Below, piece after piece: positions 1 through 12,064 of a stretch of DNA of 64,000 nucleotides. Position 1 is the first letter of the stretch. Each line of letters opens with the position of its first letter. This stretch comes from Gracilaria gracilis. Taxonomy: Eukaryota; Rhodophyta; Florideophyceae; Gracilariales; Gracilariaceae. Under the pieces are notes generated by a model, which was not told the origin of the DNA, ran no database searches, and saw only the letters and a program-made list of their open reading frames with translations. The DNA lies in the NCBI GenBank assembly GCA_030374805.1, contig JARGSG010000057.1:62001-126000 (forward strand), read 5' to 3'. The position numbers and the translations under genes were made by a program.

Positions 1-3000
1 CACAACCATGGCTGGCCAGTAGAATTTCTTTCGCAATGAAAGGTACAGTTTCCGTCCCCTGACGTGGCCACTAAATTAGGTATAGTGTGATAAGTGTAAC
101 ATCCGAGATTGTAAGGCGTGTGAAACCACTATTTATGGGTTTCCAGCTACCGTGCGAGCGAGATAACCAATATCAGTCACCCGAAAGGGGAGGTCAGCTC
201 TTCCATTGAGTTGCGTCCAAATCTTCGTGCTGTAGGGATCTCTGAATTTTTCCCTAACCCTCTCCTCTATAGTAATTGGTACGAAGTTCCCTGGTAGGGG
301 GCTCGAACTTTCGCTAACAGCGAGGAATTCATGCATTTCCTGGTCGAAATCTAGTTCATCTGGCCAATCCTCTTCGATAGCATCCAGTTCACTTACTATG
401 TAGTCATCAACTGCGAAGCAGGGTATTTACTCTTCATCGACGGCTAACGCTTCCCTTGTGGTGGGTAAGCGAGAAAGGGCATCGGCTAGTGTACTGTTGG
501 CACTCTTTTTGTAGGCGACGTCGAATTCGAACTCTGCAACACGTAGTCTCCAAAGCGTTAGGCGGCTAGAAGGCTTCGATATGAAGAGTAGCCATTTCAA
601 TGATGAGTGATCCGTGTAAACCGTGAAATGAGCATCCATGAGGTAGAGGAGTATTGTGCCTAAAGTCCATACCACGGCAAGATATTCTTTTTCCGAGACG
701 GTGTACTTCTTATCATGCACGTTCAACAAACGGGACTAGTATGCGATGGGCTTGCGTTCCCCCTCTGGGGTGGTTTGAAACAAGGCACAGCCTACCTGGT
801 AGTCACTAGAATCCATGTCTACGGTATATAAAAGTACCGGTTTCGGTAGTGACAACACTGGTGCCGTGATAGCAGCCTCTTTGAGAGAGTTAAAGACTTC
901 CGTCGGAGTAGAGGTGAATGGGTCTAGCTTAGGCGGTTGACCCTTCGGCAGAAGCAAGTTGAGAGGGGCCGTGATGTCCGCAAAATGGAGAATAGACCGT
1001 CTATAGACGTTGATGAATCCTAGAACAGATCTCGTTTCAGTCTGGGTAGTCGGTTTCGTGGCCTCTCTCAGCGAGTATCCGTGAAGAATTCGCATTTACT
1101 CCGCTTGAGTGTCACTCGGACATCCCGTAACATGGCCATCATATCTCTCACATGTGTGAGGTGATCACCTAGGTTATCTGAGAATACGATGATGTCGTCA
1201 AGGTAGACGAGACAAGTACGCCACTTGAAGCAGGCCAGTAGAATATGAATAGCACGCTGAAAAGTAGCGGGGGCATTGGTTAAACCAAATGGCATCCGTT
1301 TGAAACGGTAGAGGCCAAAATGGCAGACAAACGCTGTCTTGTCCTGATCCTGTTTCCTCACTAGCACCTGCCAGTATCCCCAAATAGCATCGAATGCGGA
1401 GAATACGGTAGCAGATCCGATACAATCGATGTATTCATGTACACATGGAATAGGGTACACGTCTCTGACGGTAAAAACGTTTAGACGACGGTAGTTGATG
1501 CAAAGCGCCAGGATAACTCCCGCACGGAGCATCTTGCCCGCCTGAAATTGTTCTTCTTCTCTGGCCTTGGGCCCTGCTCTGTACGGATGTTGGGCTACTG
1601 GCCGAGAGTCCGGAGGGAGGTCAATCTGGTGTTCCGCGGTATTTATCTCTCCGAGAGAATCATCCCACATTTTGGTGAATTCACGAAGCATACAACGCAG
1701 TCGCTTGCGGTGTGTCTCCGGAACATGTCCGAGGTCGAGTTCTTCCAATTCCTTCACTGGGTCCAATTCATCGTAACTAGTCGGAACGCGTGCTTTCTCT
1801 GTCCCAGCAGGTGACTAGTCCGAAGAACTCGGCGTTGGAGACGATTGAGATACACACTCTTCCCCCTACTTAGAGTGAACGAATCCGAGCATATCGACAG
1901 CAGTCATCTTTGTAGATACCAACGCACCTGGATGGAGCATAACCGAGCCAGTCATTTGGTTCTTCACCAGATATTGGGCTGTGTTGCCAAGATTGGCTAT
2001 CAACACGTAAAACGGATTATCCAGTTCCACTTGGACGACTTCATTAGCAATGGCGAGGGTGTATTTTTCATACAACGACGGCATTGGCTGGACGATTCGT
2101 AAGCCATGTTGACGGGAATTCAACTGTACCCAGACTTGAGACTCTGGAGGCACGCATTTTGCAGAGGCTACACGAAACTTCTTAGATTCCCTAGAGTTCG
2201 GTGGTGCTTCCTGCACCGCAGGTAAAGGTACATGCTTCATGGAGGCATGCTTTAAGGGCGCCAAACAATCGGCACGGACGAACCACCTTCCATCTCAACA
2301 CGCTTCTGGCGGGGCCTAATGACATCGACGAAGCGGTCGCAGAAATCACAACCCAAAATGACTGGGGTGGAGAGAGACTGACAAACGACAAAGTCGAGTT
2401 CACCACGCATGATCCTAAGTGGATTACCAACTCGATTAACCCAACCGTTGAAACCAGGTTGTTATTCGCCTGAGCGAAATCAGGAATGTTGCCACGGCGA
2501 CTATGTGACCGCAAGGCAGGTGGCAAAGCTGTCTGAACGATGAAGTTCGGACCTGCGCCTGTATCTAAGACAGTGAGATAACGCACCATATATTGGGGTG
2601 AAAGGTTAAGGTCGGCATAGACCTTGTAATTGCGCTTGGCCATCACCATAACTCTATTTGGGAACCGGTTATTTCTTACCTATATCAGCGGTCGAAGAAT
2701 AACACCAAGGTGCTCTGAGTTCCCGTCTTCGACGGCCTGTTTCCTCGAGGGGATTCTGACCTGAGAGCGGGGCAGGTACGCCTCGGCCTCCTTCAGTCTC
2801 AACTCTAAGGGCGCCTCTCCAAGAGAGGAGATTCCCAGAGTTAGTTTTTCTGAGCAGATTTTGCCTGAGGCGTGTGCTCAGTGTTCTGACTCATTGATGC
2901 CTGGACACCAAGGGCAGAAGCGTCTGTAGTAGTGGTTGGATTTCCCTCTAGAGAGGTACGGAGGGTGAGAGGTCACCATGTTCTGGGCAATCGGAGCCGC

Positions 3001-5207
3001 AATTGTGAGTGGAATATCCATTTTTCGCGCGGATGTACGATGCCATCGGAACGGAAGCTTTCTCCTCAGGTGAGACGGATCCGTAGTGGTCAATGAATTG
3101 TGCCCATTCAAGCATGGTTAAAACGCACTGCGGTGAAGTATGTTCTCGCGTATAGCAGAGGTGACAGATCAAGCCAACTACGGCATTGACATTCCGAGTA
3201 TGCGAGGATCGCACCGCTGGGCGGGAAGCTTGCCAGCCAGGCTGTGAAGCCCGGGTTCTACCTTTCTCATAGAACAGCTGAGGCTGTCGAACTCGGTTCG
3301 AATGTGCAAAGCAGTGTATTGTCCGGAGCCGTCTGAAACGGGACATACTTGGTTGACAGAAGCTCCATTGTCGGGATTGAAAGCACGTCACTTCATGCAA
3401 AGTGCCCCTTTTCGTACTCTTTATTGGAGTGTTCGTCAACCAGCATTGACGCAAACGGGGTTCCAGGTCCCAACATCAACGCTTTAGCGTGCTTCAACCG
3501 GCTACCCGAGACTCGTGCGCATAGCGCATCGCCTTCGACACGTGCATACTGCACCGGTTCCAGGTACGTAATTTTACGGTTCTTATCACAGCGACGGCCC
3601 AACAGGGTCCGTATAGCCGGGTTCAGTCCATAAACGAACATGGTACAACGCTCTTGAGCGGAATAAACATTGCCACAGCGGTGGAAGGCCTTGTTCAGGC
3701 GCATCGAGTAATCGGTTTCCGTTTGGCCGGGGCGTTATTTGGTGTCTCTCAGAGCGAGGATTGCCGACTGGATAGCGGTTCCAGTGGCATAGGACCTCAG
3801 TAGATACTGAACTGCTTCAGGTCAGCAAGTAACCCCTGCTTCAGAGGCGCGCGATGAACCTGTTACAGAGCTTTACTGATTTTCCACTAGTCCGCGTAGA
3901 AAATAGGGCAGCGCGACAAACGCCTGTTCTTCATTCATCCCAAGAATGTCGGCTTCCGCTACAAAGCCTGATAAAAAATCAAACACCAAGGTGAGATCAT
4001 CAACTGTAAACAGTTGATTACGGAGCTAAAGCTGCATCCGTTTGATACAGTCTTTGACCTTCCCCGTCCCTCGGGGAGTTCTATTCCATGAGGAGTCCTC
4101 CAAATGGTAATACAAGTAGGATAACAGCTTCTTGTAGAGCAGATTAGAAGGCTTTAATTCCTTCAATCTAGAGTGCTTCCTTCTCTTCGAGCGGGCGCGT
4201 ATCACACCTTGGGTGGCTAATGAGTGCCTTGAGCTTGACGAATGCTCACGAGGGCCTTCTTCTACCGACGAGTCGGATGAGTCAGACCCGGTTGATCGGC
4301 GTGAGAAAAAAGAAGATGCTGAAGAATCAGAATCGTAGTTCTTCCGCTCCTTGCGTGTTTTGGATCCAGTGACCTTCTTGTCGCGGTGTGAAACAGCAAC
4401 CGGATCAGCCGTGCGACTAGCTCCAACCAGGACTGTTTGTTCCAACGTTTCCAAACGGGCGCTGAGGCGGGTAAACTTCTCAGCCACGTCCTCCACGAAA
4501 TTAGTGGGTCCTCCAAAAGCTTCCAAGAAGGAATTGATATCACCAGGCAATACGCGGAGATCCTCAGAAAGGTCCTGCACAGCAGTGTCATCCACCTTCT
4601 TTCGAAGTAGCGACATCTCCTTAGCAAGGGTGGCGTGGGCAGCCCGCAGAGAGCGGAGCTGCTCTTCCACAGTTAAACTGGAAATATCGTTAGTAGCCAT
4701 CCTCGAAGGTGGCTCTTGTCTGGCAGGCCCTGTGGGGACCGTTATGGCAGTAAGGAGAGCGGGACGAGCAACGGCAGGAGCCGGTCCATCACCTCGATGA
4801 GGGTTAATCAACGACGTTGGTGGAAGTCGGGTGGTCGTCTGCACAGCTTCAGTAGCCGGCATCCCTTCGGTACGAGACCGTGAACGGGTGGGGATCTGCG
4901 ACGGCGGTGGCGGATCCGTTCTTCAAGTCTGACTGCGTGTCTTTTGGGCAATCTGACAACGTCATAACCAAAACAACCGTACAACGGGATCAATCACCAG
5001 CCAATGAGCTGGGACTTTCAGTAGACTTCCAAATGGAGACAACGACAGGAGACATAACCTCGAGACGAGTGAAGTCACGAGTGAATCTTCTGACCAAACC
5101 TATTGGATTTTAAGTCGGGAGAGCGCTAATAAAGCAACGCCTTTGGCAAAAAAACGCAAGCTCACGAAAAAGTTCAGAATCTTCTACTCGATAGGGTAGT
5201 ACAACGA
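1..5207 (-). mobile_element. Ty3/Gypsy retroelement fossil, internal region (runs off the window start)
   Basis: Reading on the minus strand from high to low coordinates, the parts come in the usual Gypsy order. Gag-like frames lie at about 4862-2878, with a zinc knuckle of the form C-x2-C-x4-H-x4-C (CHLCYTREHTSPQC) near 3.1 kb. An aspartic protease-like stretch (LDTGAGPNF) lies at 2649-2191. Reverse transcriptase is at 1766-1068, with the YLDDIIVFS catalytic motif and the FGLTNAPATFQ block. RNase H is at about 1095-427 (VYTDHSSLKWLL and DALSRLP blocks). What remains below 400 would be the start of the integrase side. The element is clearly broken, with several interruptions, and is an old inactive copy. 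Its 5' LTR is the repeat at 5208-5930; the 3' LTR lies outside the window. Confidence 0.9.
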
Positions 5208-5930
5208 ACGGGGCACTCCGGGAATGACACAGCTAAGCCGGGTGTAAATCCGAGGTCAAGCCGTCACAACAAGCGTCGGAGTGTTGATACTAGGCAGTAG
5301 TCCGTAGAAATCCACGTGTTTACACGGTCACGAGATGATTCCTTGAAAGAGAGTAGCATGGCAACGACAAGGTGAGGGAACGGGCCACTGAGAACAGGGC
5401 GAAAAGGCAAAGCGGGGAATGAGAACCACCAGAGTGGAGAAGAGGGAGAGAGAATAAAGCAAACCCAATACAGGAGCGAGTATACGACAATAGGTCGGAA
5501 CGAGACACATAAATAGTGGTTATACTCTGAGTGACAGAATGGTGAGTAACTATACGTGAACAACACGGTCGTCACTCCACTTGGAGGTGAACATCCGCGA
5601 AGTCATGATAGTTAGAGCCAGAAGCCCTTGCTAAGCAAGGGGCAATTTACTTGGGGGTGCAGGGCTCAACCCTTTGCGTACTGAGCTCGGCGTACCGCTG
5701 ACAGTGGGTGCGCCGGGCAAAATAATCTATAAAATATCTAAGTAAACGCAGCAATGCTGGATGTATTGTCTCCGGCATATCCGTTCTACACGTGTGCTAG
5801 TCACACCCGTTAAGCGGCGCCTTGAGCCGTGCAATCTACGTGTACATCTGTGGAAATTACCTCAGCGAGGCGACAATCTAATAGCGGTGTAACTCATATA
5901 TATCTACTAACGCATGATGCGGAAATAAGT
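5208..5930 (-). repeat. LTR of the Gypsy fossil (repeat family R1)
   Basis: This stretch sits directly upstream (minus strand) of the Gypsy gag region and is repeated in the same orientation at 57817-58540. Shared landmarks include the GCACTCC start, the 'acgtgtttacac' block, 'gatagttagagcca' and the 'atgcggaaat' end. The two copies differ at many positions, so both are old. The LTR reading is inferred from its position beside gag and from the existence of a lone second copy. The exact ends (TG/CA) were not fixed. Confidence 0.65.
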
Positions 5931-5959
5931 CCTTCGAATCGGCTCCAAGGAGTGTTGTC

Positions 5960-6630
5960 CTTCACCTCCGATGAGGCTGACACGTGCCGGGTGTAACTCC
6001 GTACGGGCTCTTCCTGATTTACAGACGGAAGTTGAGGTTGGCCATTGGGAAAGCAAAAGGATGGTATCGAATGGGTTTGGCGTCTCTTGTAACGAAATTG
6101 GCGAAATAGGAGGTATCAAAACAAGTGGCAGTGCGGAACACAGAATCTTTGAAACAGGCAATAATCATGAGACAAAAAGGGGCGAACCTGTACCACAAGG
6201 CAAAGCATAGCAAATTCTTGGGACGGAAAACAGAAAAAGTGTACAAGAGAATGATAAATCAAAGGCCTTAAGAACGGATAAGTGCTCCTCAGTGACGCAG
6301 GTGGATAACTTGTTTGGGTTTATGGCGGTGTTCCCCGGGAAAGGAATAAAAGACTGTGCGCAAGCAGAACTGAAGTCACAGCCAAGCACTCGTTTAGGTT
6401 TCCTTCCCGTACAGTGGCGTGAAGTGCCGCAAGTTATGTGCAGCTAACAAATATCGACTAAAATATATACGTACCCGGCAAACTCCCAGCACTACCCACG
6501 TTTACCTCCGCAGCACTCTTGGAACGGCGCATTTGGCAATAGGGCGCGGGCACAGAAGTTTCAAGCTAATCATACCCCTTGTAGGCGGGTCCCTAATCCA
6601 GGTCAAATAGCTAAATAGACTTCATAATAA
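5960..6630 (-). repeat. Partial LTR fossil, repeat family R2
   Basis: The reverse complement of this stretch matches 58819-59490 over most of its length. Examples are the blocks 'gccgggtgtaactcc', 'cttcccgtacagtggc', 'cactacccacg' and 'gctaatcatacc'. The copy lacks the last part seen in the other copy and is cut where the R1/Gypsy fossil begins, so the Gypsy element probably landed in or next to it. There is no coding sequence beside it. Confidence 0.6.
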
Positions 6631-6639
6631 AAGAAAGTT

Positions 6640-7884
6640 TAGACAATAATAACAAAGGATATATTAGTTGCGTCACCCTCAATCCCTGCCAACAGCAATT
6701 ACTTTACATTGTTCACATTTTTTGGTCGCTTTATTTCGACAGACGGTAGTTTTTTCAATGCAGTAGCTAATATTACGTCTGTTTTGTTGAAAGAAGAACA
6801 ATTTTTCTTCCAGTGAGATGTATAGCTACCTTAACAATATGAATTAGAAAAAAATCTTTACTTCGGATGTTGGAATATATATTTCAGAGTAGATATTTAC
6901 TGCGTTTTAAGGTTCAACAAAATTTCAGTAAATGAATGATATCGAATATTTCTTCTCCTCTCTAGAGAGACACTTGTACAAAGACCACACTCAATTTGAA
7001 TCTGTGAAACAGTTGGCAGACAGGGTGGAATATATATCTCCAATACGCGCAAGGTTTACTATAGTAAACCTAAGTGGTTTAACCAAAAGAAGTTGAACCC
7101 ATTAGGTTGGCTATAGTAACCCTTAAAAAAACATCGATCCTTTAATTTACAAGCTCTGTATCAATGCAAGTCTAAATAAAAAGTAAAGCAAAAAGTAGAG
7201 TCTTTAACTTAGTATCTTCTAGATGTAGTTGCAATAATAACTCACTTCAAATTTAATTTTACTTACGGTTTACCGGGTTTTTTTTCAGTCGTATTTATTT
7301 CTATGTACCGCGGTACTTCGCGCAACACTGGGATAAACTTGGCGTCTCTTAGGAAGCTGAGTCTCACTGAAAGTAATATAAAGCATTTAAAACTACTTGT
7401 TCCCACACAATAGAAAATTTATTTTTGAAACAAAGCCAGCATTGCACATTGCTTTTATGAACTTTTTCTTGCAGAACTGAAGAAAATTTTTTTTATGTCT
7501 AATCATAGGTATAGAATTTGTTTTTACAATTCTGGTAGATGTGAATGATAATCGTTAGTAATAAATTGTAATTTAGTGTAAAATCAATGTTTTACTCATT
7601 TTAATTGTGCTAAACGGCAGCATTAGATTTTTTTTATTTTATCTACAACTCTAAGTGGTTGTACCTTAAGCTTAGTAGCTTCAATAAATTAAAAATGAGA
7701 CTTAAATGTGTTGATTGTATTGAACATGGTCTTTTTTGTACATTTTGAGACGGTTTGGTAGTGCAAATTGGAACTAGGGCACTGAAAAAACAAGCCCGAC
7801 TCCAGAATTTTCGGATCGTGACAGTATGTAAGCAATTACTAACATTGTCTACATGTGGGAAGAAGAGAAACGAAAGTAAGCAAG
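6640..7884. other. AT-rich stretch without a supported gene
   Basis: No frame here resembles a gene on either strand. The one visible structure is a perfect 18-bp palindrome at 7053-7070 (GGTTTACTATAGTAAACC). A looser relative (ggttggctatagtaaccc) follows about 40 bp later. Long A and T runs fill the rest. Confidence 0.5.
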
Positions 7885-7886
7885 TA

Positions 7887-9476
7887 CAGTCAGCAAAAAT
7901 AGAAAAGCACCCGTACGAAAGCAGAGCTTAACTCCTGTTTGCGCTGGCCAACATGACTATATGAAATTGAAAGCAAATATCTTTATAATAAAACTGTAGT
8001 AAACATACGCCTAGTTTGCCATCAGGTGTCAATGGCCCACAATCAACAAAATACTATTGATCCCCCGCTTGCAGGGGGCGAAATATAAACGCTCACAAAA
8101 ACTTCTTTATCGAATAGCCGTGCAATGCTAGTACTTCTTAGAATCTCCCTTGCTGTCAATGAGAGCAAAAAAACGTCTCTTAATACTATTGTGGAGTTTA
8201 ATCAAGTACTCTTCCGAAATAGACTTCCAAGCATCGAGTATACCGTCTTTCAAATTCTCCACGTTTTCATAGGTCTTATAGCTGACCTAAATCTTCATTA
8301 CTAGATAACCCCACACGTTCTCGAAAATGTTCAGATCCGGAGACTTTCCCGACCATGGTAACGTACGTACTTGATGCAAAACAAGCCAATTACGCGTCAT
8401 ATTTGACGTATGAATAGGTGACTTATCTTGCTGAAAAACATAGGGACGACTCTCGCCAAAATTATTAGCCACAAGTGGAAGGAAACCATCTTACAATGTC
8501 TTGCAGTACTTCTCTGAATTCTGCTTGTCATCCAGAAACATAATGTTAGACACACCATAAAAGAGTATAGCACCACATACCATTACCGAGCCACCACCAT
8601 GTTGAAGGGTTGAAAAGCGACGCGGCTCTCGACGCAAATCATTCCAATACTTAGCGAACCCATCCGGGCCATCCGGGCCATCCAGGTCGAACTTCTCTCC
8701 ATCCGAAAAATTCACTCGAATCCAGAAAGGGTCACCTTTGGTGACATGACGGCATGCTCAAGTGAGACGGTCAGTTTTTTTTTCTTGCACTCAACATAGA
8801 AATTTTTGAGTAGCGACGATACTTCAGATTTAGTGCTCGGCTGAGAAATTGTTCAACGCGACGAAGATATATGTTAAGTTGAAGACGGTTTCTGAGTTCT
8901 GATGCAGTATAGTTTCCTGTGAAGGCAGTCAAAGTAGCAGCGTTTTGCTCCAAGCTTCGATCTTTTGGGCATTGGTAGTGCGTTTCCCAATCTTTTGCAC
9001 TTGCGGCGTTTCAGAGAGCGTGATACCGTAGAGCAGGCACGATCCAAATGCTCGGCAATGTCACGGACAGAAATAAGTGAGTGGCTGTGTGCTAATATTT
9101 GACCTTTCTAAATATCAGTCAAGTATCCTTTTTTGGGGATCATGTTGGCGAGGATGCAGATCACTGCATGCACCACGTGATGAGCAATACATTTGTGATC
9201 TAAAGAGTTGTTTGGGTGCGTTTAAATATCAATTTTTTTGGCGCCAATGAAGACGTAACTGAGTTTGTGAGCATTTGTATTTCGCGTTCTGTTTTGGCGG
9301 GTTGACAGGTGTTAATGACGTCAAGTCAACAAAGTGCGTTGATATTGGAATCTACTTGCACTGTCTTTTTTCCTACACAGAGTTCTTTAGGTTGATGCAA
9401 TTCTAGCGCGAAAGAGGCTCTCTATGTCGAGCTATTTGTTTCTGACGCATTAGTGCGTTTGAATTTTCGGTCACTG
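7887..9476 (-). mobile_element. Tc1/mariner DNA transposon, complete ends, dead
   Basis: The element starts CAGTCAGCAAAAAT at 7887 and ends with the inverse of CAGTGACCGAAAAT at 9476. It is flanked on both sides by TA (7885-7886 and 9477-9478), the target duplication of this superfamily. The length of about 1590 bp is typical. The inverted ends match well for the first 15 bases and then only loosely, so the ends have decayed or were always short. The transposase relic on the minus strand fills 8128-9143. Confidence 0.88.
8128..9143 (-). pseudogene. Tc1/mariner transposase relic (DD34E)
   Basis: Nearly the whole transposase of about 338 codons can be followed. An ATG at 9143 is followed by LTDI-stop-KGQI, a typical Tc1 N-terminus with one codon turned into TAG. 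Next comes a helix-turn-helix, ISVRDIAEHLDRACSTVSR. The GGGSVMVCGAI block and FQQDKSPIHTS follow, with the second catalytic Asp. SPDLNIFENVWG then supplies the final Glu, exactly 34 residues after that Asp. The C-terminus KSISEEYLIKLHNSIKRR runs to a TAG at 8128-8130. Besides the early stop, frame changes lie near 8290, 8480 and 8950. The gene would have cut and pasted the element; this copy cannot. Confidence 0.88.
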
Positions 9477-9478
9477 TA

Positions 9479-9823
9479 CTACTTTTTCGTCAAGAGAAGT
9501 TAGTTTCACTATAATGTACCTTAAATAAAAGCATTAGGGATGGAATCAGATTCCAGATTGGCTGGTTAAGAACATGTACAGGTCTGTGCCAAAATTTCTA
9601 ACTACAGTTGTAAGAGAGAAAGAGAGAAATGTTTGGCTACACGCAGGAGCTGCAATTGGCGTGGGTGCGAAGACACTCGTCATTTTCCCAATTAGTGTGG
9701 GTTCGGCAGCGATAGAAGGTCATTTCAAAAGGCGCGCGAGCAGTTTTCAAACTGCTGCTCTCCGAAGATCCTAGCCGTTTCCCGTCTCCAGCCCCTGAAG
9801 GCCAGAGAGAACTTGTTTGCTCA
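9479..9823. other. Spacer between two transposon relics
   Basis: Nothing gene-like was seen. The sequence follows directly on the right TA of the Tc1/mariner element. It includes 'tgtaccttaaata', a string that recurs near 11562, downstream of the neighbouring transposase relic. It may therefore belong to that element. Confidence 0.35.
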
Positions 9824-11457
9824 ATGGCCATCCCAAGAAGCGGATCACCCAAAATTTCCGAGTTTCAACGGTTTGCTTACCAGAGACAACGTCAAACTAA
9901 CGCTGTCGAAAACGAGGAGCCATTGTCTGATCCGCAGCAACCAAACAATCCAAATTGTAGCAAGCCATACAATTCGTCTTCACGTTCTTCCCAAACAGTG
10001 CTCACCATCGCCCACAGCACTATAATTGTAGCTCGCATGAATAAGGAGTCGAAAAGCAATGGACAGAAACGCATAATCTCTAAAGCTGTGAACCGTTTCT
10101 AATGTTATTCGAAGGCTCAACCGAAGCAAATATACAAAAAGCCACCTGGCTATGGCGCATCAGAATGAAGTACCAGAATAAAGTATGTCAACAACGATGA
10201 AACTCTACAAACGCGAGGAATGACCGAATAAATAGTAACAAGCACTTACCAAAGCCTAAAAAGAATCAACGTCAAAGTCTCAAATGGCAGTGGGCGCAAG
10301 ACAAAGCCGTAAGTGCATGCTTTGCATCTGGACATGCTGGATGAAATTGATCGCTTACGAAAGCTCGGTGTAAAGTTCAGTCGGAAGGTGATGCAATCTC
10401 TTGCCATGCTTCTCATTTTAGCCTCCACGGATGAGGTCTTCCACAAACTTTTGGTTGACGAACGCACAGGCGAACTTATTACAAAGTGTGTGACGTGCAG
10501 ATGAAACCAAAATTTTACGCACAAATACCGCATAGTGAGCGGCTCTCACAAAGGGAAGCATCTTTTGTCGCCACAGAAAGAAGAGTTTATTGCTCAACAG
10601 GTCGCGTACCATATGGGTACACTGACAAGAGCGTTTTATAGTGGTTACCTGCAAGAAAACGACGTAAAAAATACCGATAAGAACCAATCTGTGATCAATA
10701 TGGACAACAGCAAAACAATTTGTTTTTGCGCTGAGAAAAAATTTAAGTATTCAGAAATCGTTTTTCGGAGCGAAGGTATAAAATGGTAATAAGGATCAGC
10801 GGGGGAAGGAACAGAAAGGTGGACCCTGTTTTTCTGGTCTTTTAGAGTCAAAAGCGCAGCTACCCTATAAGTGATGTTCTTGGTGATATACTTAATTTGT
10901 CGTACCGCAGCAAACCGAAAGGGTGGATAGACACAATGGTGGTGCCGAAATGGCTTGAAGAGAGAATATTGTTTAAGAAGCAACTTCATAATGAACAATG
11001 GACCTTCGTTGTTGATGATTGAAGTGGCCACGATCAAAAATTTTCGTTGCAAACTGCAGTTTAGAACATTAACACGAAAAACCATTATTCCTCTCCAAAT
11101 TCTACCCAACTTGTGCAAGCAGCCCATTTTTTTGTTATTAAAAAGATGAAAAGCGCTTACAACACGAGGTGAGAGGGTATCAAAGTGAAGCTTATTGAAA
11201 ACGAAGCTAATGCACCGATCAAAAATTTGCCATCTTCAGAAAAGTCATTCTTTCTCAGATCGCCTATGTTAGTTGTGAATGATATCAAACAGCAACCGGA
11301 TGTAAGTGGCCTTCCCTACGCTAGAACGGCAATGATAAAGGCCGGTATGTTCTTGAATGTTAATGAGCTTTGGGAAGAGGGCCAGCTGTACTCAAAGCTA
11401 AAAACAATTGTTGGAAAGCACTGCAACCACTTTGATGGGGAGGTTGTAAACGCCTGA
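9824..11457 (+). pseudogene. Decayed DDE_1 (pogo/jerky-like) transposase
   Basis: Scattered plus-strand frames keep the order expected of a DDE_1 transposase. A basic N-terminal part lies at 9824-10102 and a helical part at 10313-10504. A DNA-binding-domain-like part follows at 10535-10700 and ends in INMDNSKTI, matching the family's NMDET motif. Then come KGWIDTMVVPKWLEERI near 10920, WTFVVDD-stop-SGHDQ near 11000 (family: second Asp followed by xxSGH), and STQLVQAAHF near 11100 in place of the usual THLLQPLD. The closing helix runs to a stop at 11457. At least four frame interruptions are present and the third catalytic Asp appears lost. The superfamily assignment is reasonable; the exact family is uncertain. 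Confidence 0.6.
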
Positions 11458-11509
11458 TCACAGTATGATGGAACCTATGCGGGGTCTGATTGTTGCAAGA
11501 TAAAGGGTT

Positions 11510-11658
11510 GCCCACACTATTTATGTCAAATATATAATGTGGCTCACACTATTTAGATTTGTACCTTAAATAGCGTGGTACCATTATTGGTGTGGCCCTC
11601 ATTATTATAGATATCCTAAGGACGAAATCTATCACCGTAAATAGTATGACCCACACTA
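11510..11658. repeat. Cluster of short direct and inverted motifs after the DDE_1 relic
   Basis: The motif cccacactattta and its inverse recur at least four times: 11511-11523, 11543-11555, inverted at 11566-11578 and inverted at 11638-11658. The arrangement could be the subterminal region of the adjoining transposon. Confidence 0.45.
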
Positions 11659-12064
11659 ATTGCAGTTACTGGGTGTACTAGTTGGTTTAATATGAGTTTT
11701 ATGTTTTATGCAGTTACAAAATTTCGCTCTGATATAAAAACTTCGATTGCGCAAGTTGCGTTTTTGCTTGATGGGATGCGGTTACGCGGACGGTAAATTA
11801 TCTGGGAACTCGCCGGAGGACTGCGCTTATGTTGGTACGTTCCTATTGTTGGATGGAGTCTGCTTTCGGGGCACATCTCTCTGAGTATTGAGGTAAAGAA
11901 ATTCGCTGACTGTACCAGTATCTTTTTTCTGGACACAACTCAATCTGCGTTACTCCAACAATTCCGTTTACAAAGCTTTCGGGTGTCAAAGGCCGTTCCA
12001 TGATGTAGCCTTAGAGGCCCCTGTTTTCAAGGATAGAATCCTTGGTTAAGAAAGTTTTCTATCT
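11659..12064. other. Intergenic, no gene seen
   Basis: This is the 3' flank of the beta-propeller gene. A small minus-strand frame at 11706-11936 has no recognisable features and is not supported. Confidence 0.4.

Noticed and set aside
10645-11127. Minus-strand frame of 160 codons
   Set aside because: It lies opposite the DDE_1 transposase relic, whose plus-strand motifs occur in the right order.
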